Source: Roseiterribacter gracilis (GTDB lineage: Bacteria > Pseudomonadota > Alphaproteobacteria > BOG-932 > Roseiterribacteraceae). Taken from it: a DNA stretch of 64,000 bases. The first letter of the stretch is position 1, and the number at the start of each line of letters is the position of its first letter. Below the pieces are notes generated by a model that saw nothing but the letters and a program-made list of their open reading frames with translations, did no database searches and was not told the origin of the DNA. The position numbers and the translations under genes were made by a program. Shown piece by piece: positions 16,655 through 25,402 of this stretch. The DNA lies in the NCBI GenBank assembly GCA_018332375.1, contig BOPV01000001.1:4030001-4094000 (forward strand), written 5' to 3'.

Positions 16655-18052
16655 ATGACCGTAGTTACGCCCGCTATTGCGGGATTGCGCCGGGACGAGC
16701 GCACGTTTCTGGGCCACCCGACCGGGTTGGCTTTTCTGTTCTTCACCGAGATGTGGGAGCGCGTGTCGTATTACGGCATGCGCGCGCTGCTCGTCCTCTA
16801 CATGACCGAGCAGTTGCTGCAGCCGGGCCATGCCGAAACGGTGCTCGGCTACGCGGGCTTCAAAAGCTTTCTGGAAATGCTGTTCGGACCGATGTCGGTC
16901 CAGGCGGTGTCGTCGCAGATCTACGGCACCTATACCGCGTCGGTGTACGGCGCGACGTTGTTCGGCGGGTTGCTCGCCGATCGCGTGCTGGGACAACGCA
17001 AGAGCGTGTTTCTCGGCGGCGTATTGATGGCGATCGGTCAGTTCATGCTGATGTCGGAGTCGCTGTTTCTGCCGGCGCTGCTGGTTCTGATCTGCGGCAA
17101 CGGTTGCTTCAAAGCCAATATCTCGACCCAGGTCGGCAATCTCTACGCGCCCGGTGACGCGCGTCGCGACAGCGCCTTTTCGCTCTTCTATGTCGGCGTG
17201 AATATCGGCGCGTTCATCGCGCCGCTTCTGTGCGGCACGATCGGCGAATTCTATGGCTGGAAATACGGCTTCGCTGCTGCGGGCGTGGGCATGATCGTCG
17301 GGCTGATCATTTTCCGCATGGGCCGCAAACATCTGCCGCCCGACACGCTGACTCAGTCGCGCGAAGAAGGAAAAGCGCACGGGCCGTTGACCAAGAGCGA
17401 CAAGAACGCGATCTGGGCACTGCTGGTGATCGCGTTGCTCAACACGTTCTTCTGGGCGACCTACGAACAGCAGGGCAACACGTTTGCGCTGTGGGCGCGC
17501 GATTACACCGACCGGTCGTTCTTCGGCCTGATCGAAATCCCGGTCACCTGGTTCCAGTCGTTCAATCCGTTTTTCATTTTCACGCTGACGCCGTTCCTCG
17601 TCGCCTTCTGGGCGCGCCAGCGCGCGCGCAACGCCGAGCCGACGGCCGTCACCAAGATGGCGATCGGTTGTTGGCTGGTTGGTGCCGCCTATCTGTTCCT
17701 GATGATCCCAGCGCTGATGATCGGCGAAACCGGCAAAGCGGGCGTGATGTGGAGCATCGTTCATTGCGCCATCATCACGGTCGGCGAGCTGTATTTGTCG
17801 CCGGTCGGCCTGTCGCTGTTTTCCAAAGTCGCGCCGATCAAATTCGTCTCGATGATGATGGGTGTGAACTACATGTCCAACCTGCTGGGCAACTACCTGC
17901 AGGGCTATCTCGGCAGCTTCTGGGAAGTGATGCCGAAATCGAGCTTCTGGTTGCTGATGGCGGTGATCGCAATTGCCTCCGGCGTCGCGATCCAGGCCTT
18001 CAACCGGCCGCTCAATCGCATCATCGCAGAACGGATCGGGACGCGAGGCTGA
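16655..18052 (+). CDS. POT/PTR family proton-dependent oligopeptide transporter
   Basis: Inner-membrane symporter importing di- and tripeptides with protons. The 465-residue protein carries the POT signature in helix 1 (EMWERVSYYGMRALLVLYM, the ExxER motif), the second POT motif region DSAFSLFYVGVNIGAF, and a later ELYLSPVGLSLFSKVAP, with about 12-14 helices. It sits directly before an S46 dipeptidyl-peptidase whose ATG follows the stop by two bases, so transporter and dipeptide-producing enzyme are probably cotranscribed. That context supports dipeptides as the substrate. Confidence 0.93.
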   Translation: MTVVTPAIAGLRRDERTFLGHPTGLAFLFFTEMWERVSYYGMRALLVLYMTEQLLQPGHAETVLGYAGFKSFLEMLFGPMSVQAVSSQIYGTYTASVYGATLFGGLLADRVLGQRKSVFLGGVLMAIGQFMLMSESLFLPALLVLICGNGCFKANISTQVGNLYAPGDARRDSAFSLFYVGVNIGAFIAPLLCGTIGEFYGWKYGFAAAGVGMIVGLIIFRMGRKHLPPDTLTQSREEGKAHGPLTKSDKNAIWALLVIALLNTFFWATYEQQGNTFALWARDYTDRSFFGLIEIPVTWFQSFNPFFIFTLTPFLVAFWARQRARNAEPTAVTKMAIGCWLVGAAYLFLMIPALMIGETGKAGVMWSIVHCAIITVGELYLSPVGLSLFSKVAPIKFVSMMMGVNYMSNLLGNYLQGYLGSFWEVMPKSSFWLLMAVIAIASGVAIQAFNRPLNRIIAERIGTRG

Positions 18053-18054
18053 CC

Positions 18055-20133
18055 ATGAAGAAGCTTCTGCTTGTTGCGGCGCTCGTTCTTCCGTCGATGG
18101 CCGCGCATGCCGACGAAGGCATGTACACGTTCAACAACGCGCCGGCCAAAGCGATCGGCGAGAAATACGGTTTCTCGCCCGACAAAGCCTGGCTCGATCA
18201 TGTGCAGCTTTCGTCGGTGCGGTTGGCGCGCGGCTGTTCGGGCTCGTTCGTGTCCAAGGACGGGTTGGTGCTGACCAATCATCACTGCATGCGCGGCTGC
18301 GTCGAACAATTGTCGACGGCGCAAGAAAACCTGATGGCCAAGGGCTTCACCGCCAAAGATCCGGCGGCCGAACGCAAATGCCCCGACGTCGAAGTGAACC
18401 AACTGGTCGAAATCACCAGCGTCACCGATCGCATCACGAAAGCGACGGACGGCAAGACCGGCAAAGACTTCGCCGATGCGCTGCGCGGCGTGCAGGCAGC
18501 GATCCAGAAAGAATGTTCGACCGGCGCCGACATACGCTGCGACGTGGTCAGCCTGTACCAGGGCGGTCAGTACGATCTGTACAAATACCGTCGTTACCAG
18601 GATGCGCGTCTGGTGTTCGCACCCGAACTTGGCGTCGCGAAGTTCGGCGGCGACCCGGACAATTTCAACTTCCCGCGCTACGGCCTCGACATGGCGCTGC
18701 TGCGCGTCTACGGCGCCGACGGCAAGCCGATCAAAGTCGACCATCATCTCTCGTGGGCGAAAGCCAGCGCGGCCGAGAACGATCTGGTGTTCACCTCGGG
18801 CAATCCCGGCGGGACTGATCGGCAATTGACGCTCGCGCAGCTGAGCTTCCGGCGCGACTATGTGCTGCCGCGCCTGGTGGCGCAGTTCTCGGAACGTCGC
18901 GGTATCTTGGTCGCGTTCAGCCGACGCGGGCCCGAACAACAACGCGTCGCTGAAGAGAAGCTGCTGCGCATCGAGAACACGCTGAAAGTCTATAAGGGCC
19001 GGCTGGATGCGCTGGCCGGCGCGCTCTACGCGCAAAAGCAAACGGCAGAGGCCGACTTCCGCGCCAAGGTCGACGCCGATCCCAAGCTCAAGTCGGTCGC
19101 AGGCGATGCCTGGGACGGGATTGCCAAAGCCGTGCAGGCCGAACGTGCGCTGCATGACCGGCGCTACATGCTCGACCTCGGCAACGGGTTCGATTCAGAT
19201 CTCTTCACGCTCGCGCGCCAGCTGGTGCGCGCCGCCGATGAACGGGCCAAGCCGAACGAACAGCGTCTCAAAGAATATACCGACGCGGCCTTCCCGCAGA
19301 TCGAGCAGCGTCTGGTCAGCTCGTTTCCGATCGCGAAAGACCTCGAAGTCGAAACCTTGGGGTGGTCGCTTGCGACGATGCGCGCCTGGCTGTCACCCGA
19401 CGACGCGACGGTCAAAGAGGCGCTTGGTAAGGACGATACGTTCGATCTCGCCAAGCGTCTCGTCACCGGCACCAAGTTGAACGACGTACAGGTACGCAAG
19501 ACGTTGCTGGCCGGCGGCAAGGCCGCGATCGAAGCTAGCAAAGATCCGATGATCCTGTTCGCGAAACAGGTCGACGCAGCCTCGCGCGCAGTTCGTGCCA
19601 CCTACGAAGCCGACGTCGATGCGCCGGAGAAGAAATTCGGTGCTGCGTTGGCGCAGGCGCGCTTCGCACTCGAGGGCAGCGCGGTGCCGCCCGACGCAAC
19701 CTTCAGCCCGCGTCTCAGCTACGGCAAAGTTGCAGGCTGGACCGAGCCGAGCGGCAAGCAAGTACCGTACTTCACCTTGACCAGCGCGGTGTTCGAACGT
19801 GCCACCGGCAACGTGCCGTTCCGTCTGCCGCAATCGTGGCTCGACGCCAAACCGGCGCTCGACGGTACTGTCCACATGGATTTCGTCACCACGAACGACA
19901 TTGTCGGCGGCAATTCGGGGTCGCCGATCATCAACCAGAAAGGCGAGCTGGTTGGGCTTGCCTTCGACGGCAACGCGCATTCGATCGGTGGATCGTACGG
20001 CTATGACGGCGCGCTCAATCGCTGCATCGGGGTCGATGTGATGGCGATGAAGCAGGCGCTCGCCAAGGTCTACAAAGCCGACGCGCTGGTGCGTGAACTC
20101 ACCGGCAACGACACGCGTGCAGAAGCACGCTGA
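18055..20133 (+). CDS. S46 family dipeptidyl-peptidase (DPP7-like), first of a tandem pair
   Basis: Exported serine exopeptidase that removes dipeptides from peptide N-termini. The 692-residue protein has a signal peptide (LLLVAALVLPSMAAHA) and a mature start DEGMYTFNN. The triad is visible: His77 in LTNHHC, Asp in FGGDPDNFNFPRY (about 200-202) and Ser621 in GGNSGSPIIN. The residue after LAFD is Gly (AFDGN), as in DPP7-type enzymes that prefer hydrophobic P1 residues, not the Arg of DPP11 types. The ATG at 18055 is two bases after the POT transporter stop; a long upstream extension of the frame runs through that gene and is not used. Probably periplasmic or surface-located. Confidence 0.93.
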   Translation: MKKLLLVAALVLPSMAAHADEGMYTFNNAPAKAIGEKYGFSPDKAWLDHVQLSSVRLARGCSGSFVSKDGLVLTNHHCMRGCVEQLSTAQENLMAKGFTAKDPAAERKCPDVEVNQLVEITSVTDRITKATDGKTGKDFADALRGVQAAIQKECSTGADIRCDVVSLYQGGQYDLYKYRRYQDARLVFAPELGVAKFGGDPDNFNFPRYGLDMALLRVYGADGKPIKVDHHLSWAKASAAENDLVFTSGNPGGTDRQLTLAQLSFRRDYVLPRLVAQFSERRGILVAFSRRGPEQQRVAEEKLLRIENTLKVYKGRLDALAGALYAQKQTAEADFRAKVDADPKLKSVAGDAWDGIAKAVQAERALHDRRYMLDLGNGFDSDLFTLARQLVRAADERAKPNEQRLKEYTDAAFPQIEQRLVSSFPIAKDLEVETLGWSLATMRAWLSPDDATVKEALGKDDTFDLAKRLVTGTKLNDVQVRKTLLAGGKAAIEASKDPMILFAKQVDAASRAVRATYEADVDAPEKKFGAALAQARFALEGSAVPPDATFSPRLSYGKVAGWTEPSGKQVPYFTLTSAVFERATGNVPFRLPQSWLDAKPALDGTVHMDFVTTNDIVGGNSGSPIINQKGELVGLAFDGNAHSIGGSYGYDGALNRCIGVDVMAMKQALAKVYKADALVRELTGNDTRAEAR

Positions 20134-20157
20134 AGAAAAACGTCACGATCGAGAAGG

Positions 20158-20175
20158 CGGGTGATGTCTCACCCG
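20158..20175 (+). other. Short hairpin between the two S46 genes
   Basis: CGGGTGA and TCACCCG form a perfect seven-base-pair stem around TGTC, 24 bases after the first S46 stop and 21 before the next start. There is no T run, so an mRNA-stability or attenuation element is more likely than a full terminator. Confidence 0.45.
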
Positions 20176-20196
20176 TAGCAAGGGGAACGAACTGCA

Positions 20197-22284
20197 ATGA
20201 AGTATTTGTCTTTGGTCGCCGCCGCGGCCTTACTGTTTGGCGCTGCAACGACTGCGCATGCCGACGAAGGCATGTTCACCTTCAACAATCCGCCAGTGAA
20301 GCAGCTGAGCGAGAAATACGGTTTCTCGCCCGACAAAGCCTGGCTTGACCGCGTCCAGCTTGCCTCGGTGCGTCTCGCACGCGGCTGCTCGGGCTCGTTC
20401 GTGTCGAAGGACGGTCTGGTTCTGACCAACCAGCATTGCGTGCGTGGCTGCGTCGAGCAGCTGTCGAGCGCCAAGGAAGATCTGTCGTCGAAAGGCTTCA
20501 CCGCCAAGGATCAGGCGTCCGAGCGCAAATGCCCCGACGTTGAAATCAACCAGCTGGTCGAAATCACCGAAGTGACCGATCGCATCACCAAGGCGACCGA
20601 GGGCAAGACTGGCAAAGAGTTCGCCGATGCGCTGAAGTCGACGCAAGCGACGATCCAGAAAGAATGCGCGACCGGCGCCGACATTCGCTGCGACGTGGTC
20701 AGCCTCTATCAGGGCGGTCGCTACGATCTCTACAAATACCGCCGCTACCAGGATGCACGCCTGGTCTTCACGCCCGAAGTCGATATCGGCATGTTCGGCG
20801 GCGACCCCGACAATTTCAATTTCCCGCGCTACGACCTCGATATGTCGCTGCTGCGCGTCTATGGCGCTGACGGCAAGCCGCTCAAGGTCGACAACTACCT
20901 GCCGTGGGCGAAAGCCAGTGCGGCGGAAAACGATCTCGTCTTCACCTCGGGCAATCCCGGCGGCACCGATCGTCAATTGACGATGGCGCAGCTCTACATC
21001 CAGCGCGACTACGTGCTGCCGCGCGTCATCGCACGCTATTCGGAACGGCGTGGCATTCTGGTCGAGTTCGGCCGCCGCGGCGCCGAGCAGAAGCGCGTTG
21101 CCGAAGAAAAGCTGCTGGGCATCGAGAACTCGCTCAAAGTCTATAAGGGCCGCTACGACGCGCTTGCGGGTTCGCTTGGTGTCTTGAAAGCGAAAGCTGA
21201 AGCGGATTTCCGCGCCAAGGTCGATGCCGATCCGAATCTGAAACAGATGGCGGGCGACGCCTGGGACGGGATCGCGAAAGCGGTGCAGATCGATCGCGCC
21301 TTGTTCGATCGTCGCTACATGCTGGAGACGGCGGCCGCGTTCGACTCGCAACTCTTCACCTTGGCGCGCCAGCTGGTGCGTGCGGCGGATGAGCGGGCCA
21401 AGCCGAACGAGCAGCGTCTGCGCGAATATACCGACGCGGCTTTCCCGGCGATCCAGCAGCGTTTGGTAAGTGCGTTCCCGATTTCGAACGAACTTGAAAT
21501 CGAAATGCTGGGCTGGTCGCTGGCCAGCATGCGCGCATGGCTGTCGCCCGACGACGCGACGGTCAAAGCGGTGCTGGGCAAGGACGACACGTTCGACCTC
21601 GCCAAGAAACTGGTCACCGGCACCAAGCTCGGCGACGCGAAAGTGCGCAAAGCCCTGCTCGATGGTGGCAAGGCTGCGATCGACGCAAGCAAGGATCCCA
21701 TGATCCTGCTCGCCAAGCAGGTCGATGCCGATGCGCGCGCTGTGCGTGCCAAGGTCGAAGAAGAAGTCGATGCGCCGGAGAAGAAGTTCGGCGGCGCCAT
21801 CGCCAAGGCGCGCTTTGCGTTGGAAGGCACTTCGACGCCGCCCGACGCGACGTTCAGCCCGCGCCTCAGCTACGGCAAAGTGACGGGCTGGACCGAGCCG
21901 ACCGGCAAGCAGGTTCCGTACTTCACCGTGACCAGCGGCCTGTACGAACGCGCCACCGGCAACGATCCGTTCCGCCTGCCGAAATCATGGCTCGATGCGA
22001 AGGCGTCGTTGGACGGCAACGTCCACATGAACTTCGTCACGACGAACGACATTGTGGGTGGCAATTCGGGTTCGCCGATGATCAACCAGAAGGGCGAAGT
22101 CGTCGGTCTTGCCTTCGACGGCAACATTCACTCGATCGGTGGCGACTATGGCTATGACGCAGCGCTCAACCGTTGCGTCGGCGTCGACGTGATGGCGATG
22201 AAGCAGGCGCTGGCCAAGGTCTACAAGGCCGAGTGGCTGGTGCGCGAGCTGACTGGCGCGGAGACGCGCGCGGAAGCACGCTGA
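20197..22284 (+). CDS. S46 family dipeptidyl-peptidase (DPP7-like), second of a tandem pair
   Basis: A 695-residue close paralogue of the preceding gene, similar along its full length. It has a signal peptide (LVAAAALLFGAATTAHA), mature start DEGMFTFNN, catalytic His in LTNQHC (the usual S46 form), Asp in FGGDPDNFNFPRY, and Ser in GGNSGSPMIN, followed by LAFDGN, again DPP7-like. Its own ribosome site (AAGGGGAA) precedes the ATG at 20197, 63 bases after the first copy. A strong terminator follows. The pair probably arose by duplication and may differ in P1 preference. Confidence 0.93.
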   Translation: MKYLSLVAAAALLFGAATTAHADEGMFTFNNPPVKQLSEKYGFSPDKAWLDRVQLASVRLARGCSGSFVSKDGLVLTNQHCVRGCVEQLSSAKEDLSSKGFTAKDQASERKCPDVEINQLVEITEVTDRITKATEGKTGKEFADALKSTQATIQKECATGADIRCDVVSLYQGGRYDLYKYRRYQDARLVFTPEVDIGMFGGDPDNFNFPRYDLDMSLLRVYGADGKPLKVDNYLPWAKASAAENDLVFTSGNPGGTDRQLTMAQLYIQRDYVLPRVIARYSERRGILVEFGRRGAEQKRVAEEKLLGIENSLKVYKGRYDALAGSLGVLKAKAEADFRAKVDADPNLKQMAGDAWDGIAKAVQIDRALFDRRYMLETAAAFDSQLFTLARQLVRAADERAKPNEQRLREYTDAAFPAIQQRLVSAFPISNELEIEMLGWSLASMRAWLSPDDATVKAVLGKDDTFDLAKKLVTGTKLGDAKVRKALLDGGKAAIDASKDPMILLAKQVDADARAVRAKVEEEVDAPEKKFGGAIAKARFALEGTSTPPDATFSPRLSYGKVTGWTEPTGKQVPYFTVTSGLYERATGNDPFRLPKSWLDAKASLDGNVHMNFVTTNDIVGGNSGSPMINQKGEVVGLAFDGNIHSIGGDYGYDAALNRCVGVDVMAMKQALAKVYKAEWLVRELTGAETRAEAR

Positions 22285-22305
22285 CCTTCGCAAGCGCAAC
22301 AAAAG

Positions 22306-22335
22306 AAGGGCGGGTGGCAACACCCGCCCTTTTTT
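22306..22335 (+). terminator. Rho-independent terminator after the S46 genes
   Basis: An 11-base-pair perfect stem (22306-22316 with 22321-22331) around a GCAA tetraloop, with a five-base T run. It closes the POT-S46-S46 unit. Confidence 0.92.
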
Positions 22336-22396
22336 ATTCCCTGCGGATGCAGGCAAGTGATCAAAGTTGCGGCAGTCTCATTGATCATAGCGGTCA

Positions 22397-22435
22397 CCGG
22401 AATGGATCCCTGCTTTCGCAGGGAATGAATCCGGC
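22397..22435. repeat. Palindromic intergenic element
   Basis: An imperfect palindrome centred on CCCTGC-TTTC-GCAGGG and bounded by CCGG on both sides. It resembles the dispersed palindromic elements with CCCTGCTTTCGCAGGG cores that I recall from alphaproteobacterial intergenic DNA. Only one copy was noticed in this window. Confidence 0.5.
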
Positions 22436-22491
22436 TATCTTCCATGGCACACCCGCGCGTCACGATGCGGGGCCAGGGGAGGAACCAGACC

Positions 22492-23523
22492 ATGACACAA
22501 ACAACTCGACGGACCGTGCTGGGTGGGCTGGCTGCAGCCGGCGCCGTAATCAGCGCGCCGCGCCTCGCATTCGGCGCCGCGCCGCGCACGTTGAAAATTT
22601 CGCACCAATTTCCCGGCGGCTCGATCGACCAGGGTGATTTCCGCGACCGGCTGTGCCGCAAATTCGCGGCCGAGGTCGAGAAGCGCACCAACGGCGAGCT
22701 GAAATTCGACATCTATCCCAACTCGTCGCTGATGAAGACGAACGCGCAATTCAGCGCGCTGCGTAAAGGCGCGTTGGATCTGAGCCTGGTGCCGATTTCC
22801 TATTCGGGCGGCGAAGTGCCGGCGCTCAATCTCGGCCTGATGCCGTGTCTGGTGACGAGCTACGACCAGGGCGCTGCGTGGAAGAAGGCGCCGATCGGTA
22901 CCGAGTTCACCAAGATCCTCGACGACAAGGGCGTCAAAATCCTGACCTGGATTTGGCAGGCCGGCGGACTCGCGTCGCGCACCTCACCGGTGGTCGCGCC
23001 GGAAGATGCGAAGGGTCTCAAGATCCGCGGCGGCTCGCGCGAGATGGACATGGTTCTGAAAGCGGCCGGCTCTGCAGTGCTGACCATGCCGTCGAACGAA
23101 ATCTATGTCGGCATGCAGACCGGTGCAGTCGATGCGGCGCTGACCTCGTCGACCAGCCTGATCTCGTTCAAACTCGAAGAACTTGCCAAGCACCTCACGA
23201 CGGGACGCGGCAAAAGCTATTGGTACATGTTGGAGCCGCTGGTGATCTCGAAAGAGATCTGGAGCAGCCTGACGCCGGCGCAGCAAAAGATCGTCGACGA
23301 GATCGGTGCCGATCTCGAGAAGTTCGGCATCGAAGGCGCCAAGGCCGACGACCAGGAAGTGGCGCGCGTCTACGAAAAAGTCGGCGCGAAAGTCCACGAC
23401 ATGGATGCGTCGGTGGTCGAGAAATGGACCAAGATCGCGCGCGAGACTGCGTGGAAGGACTTCGCCGACAAGGGCGAGGAATACGCCAAGTTGCTCAAGC
23501 TTGCTGAATCGGTTCCTGCTTGA
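22492..23523 (+). CDS. dctP: TRAP transporter periplasmic substrate-binding protein (DctP family)
   Basis: Captures an organic acid or similar ligand in the periplasm for the DctQM permease. The 343-residue protein has a twin-arginine signal (TTRRTVLGGLAAAGAV) and DctP family features: LKISHQFPGGS, the SSLM/ALRKGALDLSLVP region, the conserved Arg region LKIRGGSREMD (the Arg binds ligand carboxylates) and GMQTGAVDAALTS. The ATG at 22492 has GGGGAGGAA ahead of it; an upstream in-frame ATG would misplace the signal. It heads the operon with the two permease genes. Tat export suggests the protein is folded before crossing the membrane. Substrate unknown. Confidence 0.92.
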   Translation: MTQTTRRTVLGGLAAAGAVISAPRLAFGAAPRTLKISHQFPGGSIDQGDFRDRLCRKFAAEVEKRTNGELKFDIYPNSSLMKTNAQFSALRKGALDLSLVPISYSGGEVPALNLGLMPCLVTSYDQGAAWKKAPIGTEFTKILDDKGVKILTWIWQAGGLASRTSPVVAPEDAKGLKIRGGSREMDMVLKAAGSAVLTMPSNEIYVGMQTGAVDAALTSSTSLISFKLEELAKHLTTGRGKSYWYMLEPLVISKEIWSSLTPAQQKIVDEIGADLEKFGIEGAKADDQEVARVYEKVGAKVHDMDASVVEKWTKIARETAWKDFADKGEEYAKLLKLAESVPA

Positions 23524-24059
23524 AAACAGAGATCTTTGACCCGGCGGTACAACCGAACGCGTTTGTACCGCCGAACGCCAGCCCGCTCGATTTCGCACTC
23601 GGCCTCGTCAATCGCATCCTGACGATCTTGTCGGCGATCGCTTTGGTGATCGCGGGTGCGGTGCTGACCTACGGCATGTTCGTGCGCTACTGGCTGCGCA
23701 TTCCGACCGACTGGCAGGACGAGCTGACCGTGTTCCTGCTGGTCGGCGCGACGTTCCTGTCGGCGGGCTACATCCAGTTCAAGCGCGGTCATGTCGGCAT
23801 CGATGCGCTGGCGGAAATTCTGCCGCCCAAAGCCGATCGCGTGCGCCGCTGGCTGGCCGATCTTCTGTCGTTCCTGTTCTGCCTGTTCTTTAGCTGGAAG
23901 AGCTGGACCCTCGTCGCAGAAGCGATCCACGAAGGTCAGGTCACGCAGACGACCTGGGCACCGCCTTTGTGGATTCCCTACGGCATGATGGCGGTCGGCA
24001 TGACCGTGCTGACGCTGCAGCTTTTCCTGCAATTGATCATGAAGCGCCAACCGAAATGA
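23520..24059 (+). CDS. dctQ: TRAP transporter small permease (DctQ)
   Basis: The four-helix membrane subunit joining the binding protein to the large permease. The 179-residue product has helices near residues 25-50, 65-85, 110-130 and 145-165, with the DctQ-type RYWLRIPTDWQDELTVFLLVGATFL segment. The start is a TTG at 23520 overlapping the dctP stop by four bases; the next gene overlaps its stop as ATGA. Tight coupling indicates fixed stoichiometry. Confidence 0.9.
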   Translation: MKTEIFDPAVQPNAFVPPNASPLDFALGLVNRILTILSAIALVIAGAVLTYGMFVRYWLRIPTDWQDELTVFLLVGATFLSAGYIQFKRGHVGIDALAEILPPKADRVRRWLADLLSFLFCLFFSWKSWTLVAEAIHEGQVTQTTWAPPLWIPYGMMAVGMTVLTLQLFLQLIMKRQPK

Positions 24060-25402
24060 GCGTCACCGAAATCGGCCTCCTCTATGGCGGCGCAACCTTG
24101 CTGTTGTTGTTCTCGGGCATGCCGATCGCGTTTGCGCTCGGTGCCGTGGCGACCGTCTTCATGGCGATCTTCATGCCGCGCGCGTCGCTCGATACGGTGA
24201 CGCAGAATGTCTACGAAGAAATGGCGAGCATCACCTTGCTCACCATTCCGCTGTTCATTCTGAAAGGCGCTGCGATCGGCAAAAGCCGCGCCGGTGCCGA
24301 TCTCTATTCGGCGCTGCATGTCTGGCTGCATCGCGTGCCGGGCGGGCTCGGCGTCGCCAACGTGTTTGCCTGCGGCCTGTTCGCTGCGATGGCCGGCTCG
24401 TCGCCCGCGACGTGCTCAGCGATCGGCAGCGCCGGCATTCCGGAAATGCGCCGCCGTGGATATTCGGGTGGGTTCGCCGCCGGCATCATCGCCGCGGGCG
24501 GCACACTTGGCATTCTGTTGCCGCCGTCGATCACGCTGATCCTGTTTGCGGTTGCGGCCGAGCAATCGCTGGGCCGTCTGTTTCTTGCCGGCATCGGTCC
24601 CGGCATGCTGCTGGTCGGCATGTTCGCGGCCTATGCGGTGTGGCGGTACCGGCGCGAGCAAAGCGCAGCGCGCGTCATTCACGAAGCGGGCGGTGCGCAT
24701 TCTGCGCTGCTGCAGGAAGATCGCTTCACGCTGAAAGAACGTGTGCAGGCGATTCCGCGCGTCGCACCCTTCGTGCTGCTGCTGACCGGCGTCATGGTCG
24801 CGCTCTATGGCGGCTACGCCACGCCGAGCGAAACAGCCGGGCTTGGTGCGGTGCTGGCCTTGGCGCTGATCGCCGCGATCTACGGTGCGTACAAGATCAG
24901 CGATCTCGGACCGATCCTGTTCTCGACGCTGCGCGAGTCCGGGATGCTGATGATGATCATCGGCATGTCGCTGCTCTATTCCTACGTGATGTCGTACCTG
25001 CACATCTCGCAGAGCGCGGCTGCGTGGATCGTGGGCTTGGGCCTGTCGAAATGGGCGTTGCTGGCGGCGCTGTTGGTGCTGGTCGTGGTGCTGGGATTCT
25101 TCCTGCCGCCGGTCTCGATCATTCTGATGACCGCACCGATCATTCTGCCGCCGCTGCGCGCGGCGAATTTCGACCTGATCTGGTTCGGCATCGTGATGAC
25201 GATCGTGATGGAGATGGGGCTGATCCATCCGCCGGTGGGACTCAATCTCTTCGTCATCAAGAACATCGCGCCCGACATTCCGTTGGGCGAAGTGATCTGG
25301 GGTGTGCTGCCGTTCGTCGGGTTGATGATGGTCGCGGTGCTGCTGCTCTGCTTCGCACCCGGGATCGCGACCTGGTTTCCGACTGAGATTTACGGCCGCT
25401 AA
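24056..25402 (+). CDS. dctM: TRAP transporter large permease (DctM)
   Basis: The sodium-driven transport subunit. The 448-residue protein shows the DctM pattern: GMPIAFALGAVAT in helix 1, AGSSPATCSAIGSAGIPEM (the conserved hairpin region), a GGTLGILLPPSITLILF motif, and HPPVGLNLFVI near the end, with about 12 helices. The ATG at 24056 overlaps the dctQ stop as ATGA. Its stop overlaps the stop of the convergent acyltransferase gene. Confidence 0.93.
   Translation: MSVTEIGLLYGGATLLLLFSGMPIAFALGAVATVFMAIFMPRASLDTVTQNVYEEMASITLLTIPLFILKGAAIGKSRAGADLYSALHVWLHRVPGGLGVANVFACGLFAAMAGSSPATCSAIGSAGIPEMRRRGYSGGFAAGIIAAGGTLGILLPPSITLILFAVAAEQSLGRLFLAGIGPGMLLVGMFAAYAVWRYRREQSAARVIHEAGGAHSALLQEDRFTLKERVQAIPRVAPFVLLLTGVMVALYGGYATPSETAGLGAVLALALIAAIYGAYKISDLGPILFSTLRESGMLMMIIGMSLLYSYVMSYLHISQSAAAWIVGLGLSKWALLAALLVLVVVLGFFLPPVSIILMTAPIILPPLRAANFDLIWFGIVMTIVMEMGLIHPPVGLNLFVIKNIAPDIPLGEVIWGVLPFVGLMMVAVLLLCFAPGIATWFPTEIYGR

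Noticed and set aside
17230..18054. N-terminal extension of the first S46 peptidase
   Set aside because: The frame is open through the POT gene, but the signal peptide starts at 18055 and the extension has no homology or ribosome site.
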